From NCBI GenBank assembly GCA_032173965.1, contig JAVUNC010000004.1, forward strand, positions 24,777,001-24,841,000: a DNA stretch of 64,000 bases, written 5' to 3'. Positions 37,647 through 52,100 of the stretch are shown piece after piece. How positions within the stretch are numbered: position 1 is the first letter of the stretch; every line of letters begins with the position of its first letter. The notes beneath the pieces were generated by a model. It worked only from the letters and a program-made list of their open reading frames with translations. It ran no database searches and was not told the DNA's origin. The stretch is from Sitta carolinensis. Its lineage: Eukaryota; Chordata; Aves; Passeriformes; Sittidae. The position numbers were made by a program, and so were the translations under genes.

Positions 37647-40600
37647 GTTATGCATGTAACAATAAAGAGATGTTGCCAAGTTCTGTTAATATCACATTTG
37701 ATTTATACTGCTCAATTATATAGTATTATAGACACAGCCAGTAGCAGTAACTCCTGTTGCTTTTCTTCATAAGCTCACACTTTTAGTTATTTATAACTAA
37801 AAAGTTCTAATTTAAAATTTATAATTAAAATTTTCCAGGTTAATTCTTGGCCTCATGAGAAATGGTTTTAGGGAGCATGGGCTGAAAACATGGACTTTTT
37901 TCTTGAGAATAAAAGTGAAGAAAAATTGATAGGTGGCAACAATTATATCATCTCAGAAATAAGGGTATATTTTGCCAAATTGATAAACTCAGGAAAAGTT
38001 GCCCTTCAGAAATGCATTTTAGAGGCTTTCTGAGAAAACCTCCAAGCATCATCTGGAATGGCTCATGGCCTTACAGAATTTCATTCCTTTAATGGCAACA
38101 TGTATAATGCCATCTCTTTATTGCTACCTGCAGAGCATTTACAATGAGCATTCTCCCATTTCACCGAGTCCCCTCATGAGCATGCACAAGTCTGACAAGG
38201 GCCATTTGTACTGAATACAATGTTGGTTGATATTAAACTTGGCCAGGTTGTAAATATTCATTCACTTAGTCATATCAGCTTTCAGAATAGATAAGCCAAA
38301 TCTGTCCTTAGTGACGGTCTGCAGTTTAAGGACTATATTTCTTTTCAAAACCAAGAATAGATGCAACAATTCCTAACTTTCTACTTTCCTTTTAGTTCTA
38401 GTAGAATACCTCTGCCGAAGTCCTTATGCAACAAAGCCAGCATTTTAGAATCAAACTTTTGCAAGTTTAGATTTCAGATAAAACTGCAGAAATCTAGATA
38501 TCCTGAATTCCTGCCAGCAGAAAACTAGTGGGAGCAGTGCATTTCCATATAAATCCGCTGCTCTTTTCTTTTCCCTTTTTTTTTTTTTTTTGAGTTTTGT
38601 GATTTGCCTTTTTTGTTGTTGTTTTAATTACGAAATCAGCACAGAAGAGTTATGCTAAAATGCTGTTATGTTGGTAAATTGAAACAATCAAAAGTATGTC
38701 TCTGAAAACTGGATTTCCTCCACTAATGTTCATGAGGCTGCAAGGGAGGACAGCAACAGTCTGTCCTGGACACTCAGATGGACAGACAAACAGCTATCTT
38801 CATTAATTAAAGGTGTTTCATGTTAAGAAAATATACCCTTAAATGGCCAAAAGACACAAACACACATTTACATACACATGCTAGTAATTGCTATAGATAT
38901 GCATTGCATGCAACAGATGATGTAAAAAGGTTGAAGTGGACGGGTGAAATAATTTGCAGGGAACAACCTTCTACACATGACCACTGGAGAGAAGGGACAA
39001 AAATAGAGCCCAAATCTACTTAGTCTGTCTGGAAGGTTCATGTATGCAGTGCATCAGGGCTGTGAAATACATATGATGCAAAGGTACAGCCAAAATTTCT
39101 TGAATCTTTTTTTACGATCCCTCCTGCTCTTCTGAAGCACTGGAATCAGAGTTTAGGTAAGGACAGACCTTGACACCCCATATCTGAATGGAAGCAGGAT
39201 CCTGCCCATACCAGCCAAAGCGGGCAGTGCAGGGGAAGCCACTGCAGCCAGCACATCTGTGCAGATTTAGGAAGATCTCCAGACATTCAAAGACGTAAAT
39301 CTGAGACACTGCAAGCCATTGCAGCAGGAAAGCTCATTGCCCCGTTTTATTTCTACACTGTGAAATAGCTAACAGCTACTTAGAATGTATCATCCAACAA
39401 GATACTACGGGCTGTTCGGATAAGAGGGAAAAATACAACTCGGGGAGCCTACTATAGCAGGGCTTACTGCTGGTGGAAATTTCCTTTTAGAGAAAAATAC
39501 TAGTGTGCATCAGGGGTTATTCCACAGCAAGTGAAAATATTCCTTAAGGGACCAAAACACCCAGCAAATCTATTCTGAGTTCTGAAATCAGAACAGATTT
39601 TCTAAATGTTAAATGCATTATGATTTAGTTACATGAGGGCCACTGGCCAAAGCCTTGTAATATACCCTGCACTGCGCTCCCTTGCCACACTCCCATCTCA
39701 TTAGCTGGATAAAACTCTTTGGGAAAGTATGTTTATGTAACAGAAGAATTTGATAGAAGCTAAGCAGCTCTAAAAGTGCTTAGAAACACATGCCAAATAG
39801 GGATTTAAGTATGTGGGTCTGTCTCACCAAGTGGCTTCACCTCAAAATATGTCAATTATGTTTCAATATGAAAAAGTCACCTGTGATTTCTGAAAAAAAC
39901 AGTTTATGGACAACGTTTCACCTTGATATTCCCTGTATTTTTTCACTTTTGCTGTTTATTACTTGCAAGAAAATGGGATCTTTATCTCTTTAAAAGCTCA
40001 TCTGCTTCTGTTTGCTAAGGCTCATTCTTCTCTTGAAGTCATAATCTGCCTGCAGTACGACAAATGGTTGCTGTGAGGAGGATTATGATGTGATAAAGGC
40101 AGAGGATCATGATTTCAGGTGGAAAATTAATTCTGTATCTACAAAGATAATGTTACAAGGGCAGAGTCCTCAGATCAAATCCCAAAATGCTTACTCATTC
40201 CTGCAATCAGACTTTGCCAGAGCAAAGACGCAAATCTAGAAAATTTCAAAATTTGGTAATCTACAATGAAGACAGGAGTTAAAAGTGATGTAACATATGG
40301 AAGCTGCTACTCCTATGTTTAGCGCAAAATTAGGATGTCTGGTGATTCCTTCTAAACAGTGAAATGAACAGAAGCTTTTTGTGTCATCTGTTTTATTTAT
40401 CCCTCAATTTAGCCCAGAATTAAAAACACCATATTAATAAAGCAATCAAAATAAAAACCATGGAAATCACACAAATATTTGTTTGGCAGACACAGCACTA
40501 TTTTAGATGTTAAGTCAGTGCTCACAGATGAGCAGAAAAGTGTTACAAAATGCTCAGAGAAGCACAGTACAGCACCTGAGGCCAAATCACTGAGGAAGAG

Positions 40601-41227
40601 CTGGGGACTTTAAAATCACATGGATATTACAACGAGGTTGCTCTAACACCGTTAAGCAATTTGTAGTTTCCAGTATCATGTGAATGCTGTGTCACTGGGC
40701 AATGAAAACCTTTACTTGTTCTTTGTGCTGGCAGGGAGTTGCTCATTCCCAGAACCTACTGCCTGAGTCATTTTTGTGCCTGTAAAATTCTGAAACAAGG
40801 CAAACCAAACAAAAATTCAAACATGTATTTTTAGAAAACCTGTATTCCAAATACCAAAACAGCTGCATGAAGATTTACACTAAAGTAATTTTTTTAAAGA
40901 AACAATTCATATGACCACCAGACCCAGTTTTAGACATATCAGTGGAAGACACAAGGCCAACTGAACCTGGCAGCGTCTTCTCTGCAAAAGCATTCATGTA
41001 TATCCTTGCAGTTAGAGTTTGTTGGAATCCAGGAAGAATGAACTCCTTATTCAAACCCTAGAGCAGACAGGAATGGTGAGGTGTCTCTAGAGGCTGGTGC
41101 AGAGCCAAAGGCTATCTCACCTGGTCTGAAGGGAGCTTTTCTGAATGAGGAAGCAGGCTGGGGACATCAGCCTCTTTTAGCTGAAATTTATCCTTTTAAG
41201 TCTTCTCTGAGTGTTGGGGTTGCTTTT

Positions 41228-41286
41228 GGTTTGTTTTTGGTTTTGTTTTTTTTTTTTGCTTTTTTTTTTTGTGGTGGTGGTGGTAG
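41228..41286. repeat. T-rich and (GTG)n low-complexity tract
   Basis: GGTTT-type words lead into two T runs of about a dozen bases each and then five GTG units ending near 41285. The Phe/Val-rich and Lys-rich ORFs covering it are homopolymer artefacts. Confidence 0.85.
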
Positions 41287-42714
41287 TTGATTGTTTTTTC
41301 TCTGGAAAGGGCCGTGTTAATATTGAAAGAACCTATTTTGTCCATCTTTATACCCAAATCGATGATGAATGTTGCCAGTCTGGCCACTGCATGCCAGAGC
41401 ACACTGTGTAAAATTATTTTCACAATAAGGTGTTCTGTAAAAAAATACCTTATCCAGCCAAGTTTTAACTTCACACCTCTGATTCAGTGACTAATTTCTT
41501 GTCTATAGAAACACATGTGGGTTTTCTCTGTCCAAAGTCCAGCAGACATCCCCTCCCCGGGTTGCCCTTTGAGCCACCAAAGCCAGCAGGCCAGATGAAC
41601 CACTCCCTCACAGCACCCATTTCCTTCCACTGGCCATACCCAGAGCCCAGACTGACCTCACTCACAGACATCCATACTGTGGGTGTCCAAATTAAATAGG
41701 ATGGATCAGACCCATGGTGACTAGCTTTTCATCTGCCTTCAATATGGTATTCATCATTCCATATTTTATCATCAGACTTCCTTTTATTTTTCTCCTTCTA
41801 CATGAAATTATTCCGGTCTCTTCCATCACTTTTATTTTTTTTTTTTACTGTGAGAGTTTTACATTTCCTCATTCATGAATATCACTCTTGATGGATCCCC
41901 CATAATTCAGTAAAGTACTCTTATAAATTTATATTACAGATATATATATAACAGTAGCACATGTTTTTCTGTTCTGTTTCAACATTTCCTTTTCCATCTT
42001 CTTTCCAATGAAGCTACACATCTCAAAGTAGTCCTCACCAAGCTGTTAAATATCATTCAAAAGAATCTTTCTGAAGATCATAAACCTAAAAATTAAGAAT
42101 GTGGGCTAAAGAGTTTTCTCTGTAATATATTCAGCCTTGCATTTCTTCAAAATACCATGTGAATTTATTTGCCCCATTTCTTCAATATGGTCTGGTAATT
42201 GATAAACAAATACGTTATACGCTGATATCCTTGTTTTTTTGCTTATTCTCATTCCATTCATCATAAAAAACAGGAATTTGAAATTTCCTAAAAAACTTGC
42301 CTAGCTTTTGCTTTTATTTAAATTTACAGATAAGAACATTTTGAATAATGTATTGAATCTTTTTCTTTCACCATCTTATTTTTTCTGTATTTATTTTTAA
42401 TTCTTTGTCTGATACTTTATTAGCACCAGATGAATACATCAGTGCTACCTCATGAGTGCATTATTGCTTTAGTGATATAAATCTGACTCCTCCATTCTTT
42501 CAATGTGCAATTGTATTAATTCACCAGACCCTTCTCCTCTCCATTCTAGTTTCTACTAGCCCTACTGCCTTCATCATACATTATCTCTATTTTTATGCTT
42601 GATAAGAAGCCATATTCAGTTTTCATTTTTTCCAGTGTATAAGTATTTTATGTAAAATATATTGCCTGTCAGAATTCTGATCTTGGAACCCAACCTTTCC
42701 AGACAGTATGGGTT

Positions 42715-42840
42715 TTTGGAGTCAGTAAGCATTACCATCAATAGAGGGAAAAGTGCACTATCTGATGTCCAGCTGAAGTCAACAGAAATCTTTGCATTAA
42801 CTTCAGTAAGCACTGGAATGCAGCCCAGCTCACCTTCTGG
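42715..42840. repeat. Possible relic of an ancient sauropsid interspersed repeat
   Basis: The words gctgaagtcaacagaaatct and aacttcagtaagcactgga resemble, with substitutions, a 'gaagtcaatgg...acttcagtgggc' motif that is abundant in turtle, crocodile and bird DNA. The match is from memory and diverged, so this is a weak call. Confidence 0.3.
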
Positions 42841-45800
42841 CAGAACTTCAGTAAATCACAGAGAAAGTGCTAGCTAGCATTAGGCCACAATTCAGTGACA
42901 GCAGAATTCAAGTGTGTTTGCAAAAGCCTTTACAGATATTTGAGTAATTCCTGTAGATTAAGGTGCATTTATAAATATCAAAGCCAAAAGAAGCTTCAAT
43001 ATGATATGCAGCTTCATGCTCTTGCTTGTAAGGTTTCTGACAGTGGTTGTATGTGCATGAGAATTGTCATCTGTTACCATTGTCAACTAATAGCCTAAGA
43101 AATAGTCTTCAAATTGTGAGTTACCACCTGTTTAAATCTTGGAAACTTTCTTGTCTATGCAACCCACAACATCTTAGGGCCTGCAGACATCAGTATGCGT
43201 AGCATCAAACCCTTCTCAAGATGCTGGCATTCTCAGCTATTCTACAGACAGGTTGAAATAGAATTAAACACTATAGCTGGAGTACCTACTTCAACTAAAA
43301 TGACAGGTTTAATTAAATAGCTTTATTGTATCGGATTACCCTGCACACTGAAAGAGAAAAATTCGAGATTCTCTCTACTACATAGAAAAACATATCTATA
43401 GAGAAATATAGAGATATAGATATATTTGAATTGTAAGAAGAGTACTAAATTAAAAAGTGGCCAAGATTTCATTATTCCCCTCCTTCCTCTTCCACAGAGA
43501 TTTCCATTCCAAATATCATCAGTTTACAAAGAATCAAAGAAAACCCCACAACATATCTTTAACTGCTAGTTCTGCAAGTTCCACCCAAAATCCAAGATTC
43601 AAGTTAAGTTCTCCAAGATATTTATAGTAAAGATTGCTAAGTAATTTAAAGTGTAAATTTTCTATCACAGGAAGATTACCTACACTCACTGAGTGTATTA
43701 CTTCACTAACCCCCAAGGAAGATGCAATTGCATTAGTTCTATTTTGACTCAGACAGAACTAAAAAAAATAGACTGCAACCTTTTTTTGTGTGGTTCTCTT
43801 GATTTTTTTTTTTAAATCTACAAAATGTTACTCCTATAACGATCCGAATCAGGAGTTAAAGCATAAAACATAAGATTTTACATTCAATTTCTCATTCCAC
43901 TCCCTCATTAGCAAGCTTTCACTGATGTTGCTTTGCATGCCTTATGTTTATTTTAGAAGATATTATTCTTATCTTATAAAATCTAAACTCTAAGCAGTGC
44001 TGGAACCATTTCTGAGATAGTGAAGACTGCAATTTGGCACATGTAATATTCCAAGATAAGTCCACATATTCAAAGGCATTTAAAGCAATTGCTTTTTACA
44101 TAACTTGAATAAGATTACTTTCCCAACCAAGCTCACGAAATAGAACACCGATAATCTGCTTTCCAGTTCCTAAACAGGCCCCCCATGTAAACACATAGGA
44201 GCCCTCATATTTAGGTATTTAGGAGCCCCTAGGTTTAGGTGTGTATTTTAGAATACAGTGTCTAATAACCCATGCTATATTACACTGCTTCTTAACATAA
44301 CATGTTTGGGTTTTCCTGTCATAGGGTCAGAATTCCTATCAAAGCACAGGTTAGTTGTAACATTAGGAAAATCTGATTATTTGCAAGCAAAGAGCCAAAT
44401 TGCACACCTAGTCATACCTCAAGATACCCTTTAAATACTCTTTCCTGTCTAAAGCTATCAGCCAGAGGCTGGCCTGTTCTCCAAGCAGCCCTGTCATTCC
44501 CTGACAAGAAGGCTTGCAGCTCTCCCCGGCAGCTTTGTGATGACTTGTCCCAGTTCCTTCTCTGTTACCTCAGGGCACTGCAAGCCTATCTAGGAAGGGA
44601 ACAATTATCATTTAAGAACAAAAAAAATCAGTGTACTGCTTGATCAGTGGTCTGCAAGGAAACGTTTCATTTAAAATATACTAGTACATTCCCCTAGCAC
44701 GTCCCGTTTCCAGCCCTGTTTTCTCCCTTTTCCATCTCATCATGTCTCCTCATCTTGGCCAGTGTCCAGTATATATCAAGGATCTGCCAGAAGGAATTAG
44801 CTTTAAATATTAAAAATACAGTAAGAAGCTGAAAAAGAAATAACAGAGATTGATAAACCATGCCAATGCTGCCAAACATCTAATACAAAAAGATTACACT
44901 CTTCTGTTCAGTGTGCTTGTTTGAAACAAACTGGTAAGAAAATTTATCCCACCACAGCATGTGAAGATGTGTCTGTACTTTTTCAATTATAAAATAGATG
45001 CATAACTGATGAGAGACTTAGCAGGAATGTATTTTAAAAAGATACTGAGGTTAAAATTCAGGTATCCATTAAGATAAATAGATTCAGATACCAACAACTA
45101 TACCTGAACAAGTATTTGCTTCTTGTTCTCACCAATAAAAAATTTAGTCGACACATTCAGTGAGGCTTGAAGAACCATTCAGCACACCCTGAAGCAGACA
45201 TCAACACTAGGTCAGCTGAGTAGTTCTATATACTATTATCTGTAGAGGCTTACAATGAGCTTATTGGGCTGCATAAGGGGATGCTGTTTTTACAAATTCA
45301 CTTTCCAACTCCTACCTTCACATGAAGGAAGGTAGTGGAAGCAGATCAGAAGAGAATGATGGCTCAACTTGGTTGTATCATTTTGTTCTCTCTAGAACAA
45401 GGAAGAATGATAAATACAATGCTTCAGCCTGACATGATCATGTATTTCTGTATAATTCGTGTTATCCATTTATATAATCGTCAATTAAGCCTGTAGGATC
45501 TGTGTTTCACTTCCAGTCTGCTCTACTACCTACCCTACCATCCTGGAGCCGAGAGCTGTATTTAAACAGCTGAATGGACAGGGGAGATAAGGACATTGGC
45601 ACAACTTGCAAGAAACGTGTCTTTGCCCAAACATCAAGTGCAGTTCGTTTCTGTAGCTGATACGGTGTTTCCACTCTTCAGCCGCGGCTCATGTTTCATT
45701 CCCACTGATGAGTCAGGAGCAGCAAAGCTCTGACTCTCCTTGATGAAAAGCAGTAGGGCACAAGGGAGCCCTGCAGGGGCTCAGACACTATGGGTACAAG

Positions 45801-48188
45801 TATCCAGGTAACAGATACCCAGGCTCACTGCAGAGCCAGAAGCACAAGGAATAAGCTCAAAACCAAGGCACCTTTGCTAACACTAGGCCAATCTCAGCTG
45901 TCTCCACTGTGAGCCTGATAGGCTAAAGCATCTCCGCCACACCGTGCAGAGTCCTTGCCCTGGGGGCTGGAGGAGCCCATGCGCCCACTCTCCAGAGCCT
46001 GAGACCCCGCCAGGCTGCAGAGCACGTGGAGCAGGGCGAGCGGCTGCACTTCGGGCTGGTATCCTCTCATGTCTGACATGGCCAGGTGCCAAAAAGCCAG
46101 CTCAGCTGAATCAGATCCTACATCAAGGTGACTTCACCCTGTGCTCTGCACATTTTTCCAAAGCATATCAAAGGTGCCTCTACTTAAAACAGTCTGGGAA
46201 TGGAAGACAGTGTGAGTGAGGTTTCCATGCCCAAGGAAAACACATGTAACAGCCCTGGAGCAGCCACAACCCCAAGGGTTGTACTATCCTGCTCATGTGG
46301 TGCTTTCTTATATTTAATACCCTCAGTCTAAAGAGCTGAGCTGTTTCTGAAGGAACATCCACAACCTAATCTGTCACCCTTAAAATCTAACTACAGTAAC
46401 TGAGAAATCAGTACAGATGATTAAGCTTTTCTGAGCAGTGTGTGATCTATGGAGCCCTGCATGATCCTTTCTGTCTGTGTAAGAACAGTTTCTACAGAAG
46501 ATGTGGTAGTACATGTGCTCACTGCAATTATGACCTCAGCTATTTTAATTCATGCTTTCAATCTGAGGTCTGTTTAGGGCAAAAGGCAGTAGCTAGAAGT
46601 CCCCATTCTGTACACACACACAATGTGTCTGTGAACAGGCCGATGGCCACAAGCTGCGCTCCCCCTGCATCCCCTGGAAACCAGGCTTCTGCTTGTGTGT
46701 ACGGGGAGCGTGCACATAAACTGCACACTGCACAACTGAACTGCAGTTCATCTAAACCCCACATTTTCAGAGACAACAGCAGATATGAGAAACGTAGATG
46801 TCTAAATACTTATGTGGTAGCCATGAGGTTGTTGGCATAACAGTATATTAATGAGAAACTAAAGAGAAGAACTTTTATGAGGTAGTGTATCTTTATGCAG
46901 TGGTTTTCCCAGTCCTGCTAGAGAACCATGAGGACGTGTTCATTTATAATGCAGGTCCCAGGACCATGGCTGACCACTGATGTGGACCATAGCATAATGT
47001 CAGTACTATTTTAGGTGATTGATGTTGCTCAGAGGTGATTCCCTCAGCATTTCAAAGCTCTGCAGACCATCTGAAGCCAGAGCAGAGATACAGATAACCA
47101 GAAGGCTATATAAATATATCAGGCATTTGTACACTACATTGTAGTACAAAGTACAAGTGGCCAAGTTAACTTCTCTGAAGTTAGTTTAGCTCAGCACACG
47201 AGCAGTCTGGCTGCAGCAACCAGACAATTGCCAGATATTTTGTGATACAATTGCCAAACAGGCTGTTCCTCAGCACAGGCCGATGCTTGTGGGCTAGCTA
47301 AAGGCAGCACTGCTGTGACTAAAGCTGACAAAGAGTGATGGACAGATGACATATAGTAAACCAAATCTCAGTGATACTTAGTTTGCCATGTGACAGCTCA
47401 GCATGGCGTACTCTGTCTGGGCCACACTATTGGATATTTTATGAAGAATGGACAGAAGGATTTGTCCTTATAGAGTGTAACCTGTATTTATAGCTCTCCG
47501 TTCATTCCTGTCCATAAGTGCTCTCATACATCTCAGAAAACAATTTATTTTTTCTTTCATTTATTTTTCTTTGAACCTGTTTTGTAACTCTTAGACGGCT
47601 AATGGAAAAATAAACATCCTGAGGGAAAATCATGCCAAACACAAAGGTAAAAAGTATTTTCAGTCTGATTCAGCTCTGTAAAGACAATGAAACATCCTTT
47701 CAATAGGTGAATGAATGCATCTTTCTGGCTAGTCCTGCACATTTGTGGTGCTCCTTGGATGCACTCCCTCTGATCAAACAGAAGACCCAAATTCAGCTTA
47801 GAGGGTCTGCTGATTTCTGCTTTCACTGGAACTGTACATATCTGGAGCAGTTTATAAATAACTGCAATGCTCAGGATGAATTATGGTGCAACTCTTCACA
47901 GACTATTAGTTATTGTTTTGTAAGATAACTAGAACTGTATTTTGGGCAACTCACAATCAGCCTCAGAAGGGGCATGATTAAGGCAGAGGTACACTTAGGG
48001 GTAAGTTTATGAACAATTTTCTGGGCATCTGTGTTGAAAAAGTAATATATACATTTCCTGGAGATTGTTGTACTATAGTTTTGCATCCATTGTACCATAA
48101 TTGATGATTCAGAAAACCCATTTGCACTTAAAAAAATGCCATCAGTCTTGGATGAACTAATTCACTACCAGTCTGGTCACAACAATAA

Positions 48189-49120
48189 AGAATCACAGAA
48201 TGACTAGGTTGGAAGAGACTTTCAAGATCATTGAGTCCAACCCATGCCCTAAGACCTCAACTAAGCCATGGCACCAAGTGCTACATTCAATCTTTTTTTA
48301 AACACATCCAGGGATAGTGACTCCACTACCTCCCCAAGCAGACCATTCCAGTACTTTAATACTCTTCCCATAAAAAACTTTTTCTAATATCCTACCTATA
48401 TTTCCCTTGTCACAGCTTAAGACTGTGTCCTCTCATTCTGTCAGTTGCTGCCTGGAGAAAGAGCCCAACCCCCACCTGACTACAGCCACCTTTCAGGGAG
48501 TTGTAGAGAGTGATGAGGTCACCCCTGAGTCTCCTTTTCTCCAGGCATAAACACCCCCATGTCCCTCAGTCATTCCTCACAGGGCTTGTGTTCCCAGCCC
48601 CTCTCCAGCCTCGTTGCCTCCTCTGGATGTGCTCCAGCGTCTCCACGTCCTTCCCAAACTGAGGGGCCCAGAACTGGACACAGCACTCAAGGTGCTGCCT
48701 CACCAGTGCCCAGTACAGGGGCAGAATGACCTCCCTGCTCCTGCTGGCCACACCATTCCTGACACAGGCCAGGATGCCTTTGGCCTTCCTGCCCACCAGG
48801 GCACACTGCTGGCTCATGTTCAGCTGCTGCCACCAGCACCCCCAGGGCCCTTTCTGCCTGGGCACTGTCCAGCCACACCATCCCCAGCCTGTAACGTTGT
48901 AGGGGGTTATTGTGGCCAAAATACAGGACCTGGCACTTGGACTTATTAAACTTCATCCTATTGGACTCTGCCCATCCATCCAACCATTCCAGGTCTCTCT
49001 GCAGAGCCCTCCTCCCTTCTGACAGCTCAACTCACACTCCCAGCTTAGTGTCATCTGCAAATTTACTGATGAAAGACTCAATGCCCTCATCCATGTCATC
49101 AATAAAAATATTGAAATAGA
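48189..49120 (-). mobile_element. CR1 LINE with C-terminal remains of the reverse-transcriptase ORF
   Basis: A minus-strand CR1 of about 930 bp. The right side is 5' in element terms and the left side carries the 3' terminus (gaatcacagaatgactaggt). On the minus strand, frames covering about 48687-48983 read [19 protein letters not shown] and then a frameshifted continuation, which is the C-terminal end of the CR1 pol ORF2. The 3' UTR has the usual ggagaaaaggagactcaggg-type segment. The ORF is broken by frameshifts and the 5' portion is missing, so the copy is dead. It is sense relative to DST, within intron 2. Confidence 0.95.
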
Positions 49121-52100
49121 CTAGATATATACAACCTTGTAGTGACCATTCAGTGTACTAAAATGAAAATGTGGGGTCTGCAAAACTCAATCCACCAAAT
49201 GTTATTCCTTTGCTACAGACATGGTTAACACACTCTGCCAGCCCTCCCAGAGAGCCTTTACACCAAGTGTCAACTCCTGTTTTGTCTTACTGGTGTGTTT
49301 AGTCCCACTTGGGTTATGTGAAGTCAGAATTTACAGTGGACTGTAAAACTTGAACTGATTTGTTACCTAGTAGTTTTAGACCTGTAGGTCTCAGTGGAAG
49401 CATTCACAGGAAACTTGCCCAACATATGTGAGTCAAAAGTAAATAAATGTAAAGCGATACCATGTTGCTTGTGACTACCCACTGGCACTGATATCTTCAG
49501 TTCCTGAGATCATAGTATCTCTAACACAAAACATAAGATAAAGGAAAACTGTAAAGCTCAGAGAAAATTTCAGGCAAAAGATTTATAAATCTGGTAATTT
49601 TTCCTCAATAATATGAAAACTGCTACTTAAGCAATTAGCATAATTATCCCTTCACAATCTCATAAAACCCAACCATTTATAGATCCTGAATGAGTACCTT
49701 CCTTTTCAACAGTTCTTACCACCAAATCAAAAGACATTAAGAATTATACCATTCAGATTAATTCCTTCCAGCCTAAGGGCTAGAAGCCTACTTCCCTTTT
49801 AATTGAAAGGTAGAAATTTCACATAATCCAATGACTCCAGAGGCTTCAACTATGAGGAAAACTAATTCAGAAAGAAATTTAAATCACAAGAAGTGGCAAC
49901 ACCAACATATTAAGCAATGTTCTTACACTGAAAGGTACAGGACACTTTCAGACCTCTTTCTAAAGCATAAAATTATAAACATTGAAATGTATCAAGCCCA
50001 AGCCTACAAAGTACTCAGAGAAAATTCCTCTGCTTCATGAAGAAAACAACTTCTACAAAGAGCACAAGAAGAACAAAATTAGTGAATCATTCATAGCCTT
50101 TACATTTTTTCAATATTATGAAGGAGAAGGAGAAGGCCCAACAATGGCTCATAACCCCTACTTTGGTAAAAGTCTCACTGAGTTATACTACTATTTTGTT
50201 GTGGTTTTGGTTCAGCACAGACATTTCATTCTACAACTGATCCTCAAAATAAAGGCAGACTAATGCAAACAACAACATCAAAGCCTGATGTGTCAGGTAG
50301 CAATGAATATTTCTCTTGGAAATTTACATGTTTTCTTTTTAAAGCAGTGGCATATCTAGGTCTTTCTGAGATTAGGAATATTAACTATTCTGGGTGTGAT
50401 TCCTTTGTGAGTTCATGAAATTTCTATAGCACGTGGGGAATGGAAGAAACCTGAGGACTTTAATAAAAAATATATACTAAAAATTAGGCCTGACAAACTT
50501 CAGATGGTAGCATGTGTTATTGGGGAAGTGGAGACCTCACTGTATTATCTCAATACACTCTCACATCTTCCTGGTTAATTTTTTTCTGTTATTAAGAACC
50601 TCTAACAAAGACAGACTTTAACCTACTTTACATTCATAATGATTCATTCAAATTTACCTCCTTTTGTGGCAGGGGGTCAAGTGTTTAAGTTCATTCTATA
50701 ATAAGTTATATCTACATAGACTTTTGATGTATAATAATGAGGCATGTTTTGCAGAGACATTAAAAATCAAGGCCCACAAAAATGAACTATTTGTGGATTC
50801 AATTCACCAGTGGCATATAAAACTCAAAACAGAAGGGCTGAAAAGTATCATAAATACATTTTTAAATTTTGTATCTACCCACCCATAGTATGCAGTCTTA
50901 TTTTTTATTGTGTGGTTCAGTATTAAAGGAAAAGGGTTCAATAGTTCCCACTGTATATAGACAATGAAGGCATGTACCATGAGAGCTGTGGCTGAAGCAA
51001 AGAATCTCAACATAAATTTGCACACATCTATTTTTCCAAATATAAGGCTTTCCTGGCAGGCAGTCAATCATGCAGGAATTGCCAACGCTCTGTAGACAGG
51101 GCAATTATAATTCTCTGTGCACTGCTGCTAGACCACCTGCACGTTCACATGTGATGGAAGTCAGATTTGAACCCAGCTCTCAGGAGATGAATGCCAACCC
51201 ACTGCTATTTACTATCAGCCTGTTCTTCATTATCTTTTATTAAAATTAAGAAACACTGTTTATAACTACACCTGACAAACAACTAAGCATGGTGGAAGCT
51301 AGCAGACGTAGCTTGTGCTATAAAATTTGGAGCTGAGATATTGCATTAAATTTGGGGGTGGGGGGATTATGCAAAGCCTGTATTTTCATGTATCATGCTT
51401 TGCTTTCATCATCTTATTGCAGTTGGAAGTATATAATGTTTTGTGATGATATAGATAGAGAATGTCAAATTCCGTTTCAGATAACATTTCCAATATTTCT
51501 ATTGGAAGTATGCCTGTAGCTTTTTTATTAATGAATTCCATTAGATTCATTAAATAACATTTTACTTGAAGAAATACTGGGAAATGAAAATTTGATGATG
51601 CCAAATGAGTCATCATTTCTCTATCAAAAGTCTCACCAGATAATGAAGGGGAAAACAGTTCTACTACTTATTTAAAAGAGCAGTTTAGACCACTAGCTGC
51701 AGTATTACTCCATCTAAACAAAATATAGAAAATTATGAAAGAATATAACAGCTACTATAGTATGTTTCACCTAATGGAAATTCTAGGAATGACCACACGC
51801 TGAAGCAATAAGAATAAATTACTCTGCCAACTTCCCTCTGAAGTGTCACCATGCAGGATGGCATGGATTTCAAAACATTAAACTTCATCTCAATCTAGGC
51901 CCAGGACTGAGTGAATTTTACATGGAAACCAAGCATTTCATATTGGATAAACTAAATACTGAAAAAAAATTTTGATTTCCAGAGCAAACATTTGTTCGTT
52001 CACTTTACTGAAGCACTGGCAAACAACAAATTCAGGCTTTTCATGGTTTAAAGATAGGACACTCTTCTTTTTGTGATAGTGTGTACGAATTTCAAAATAG

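Noticed and set aside
48566..48983. ORFs of about 100 codons resembling protein
   Set aside because: They are fragments of the CR1 reverse-transcriptase C-terminus and its shadow frames, not a host gene.
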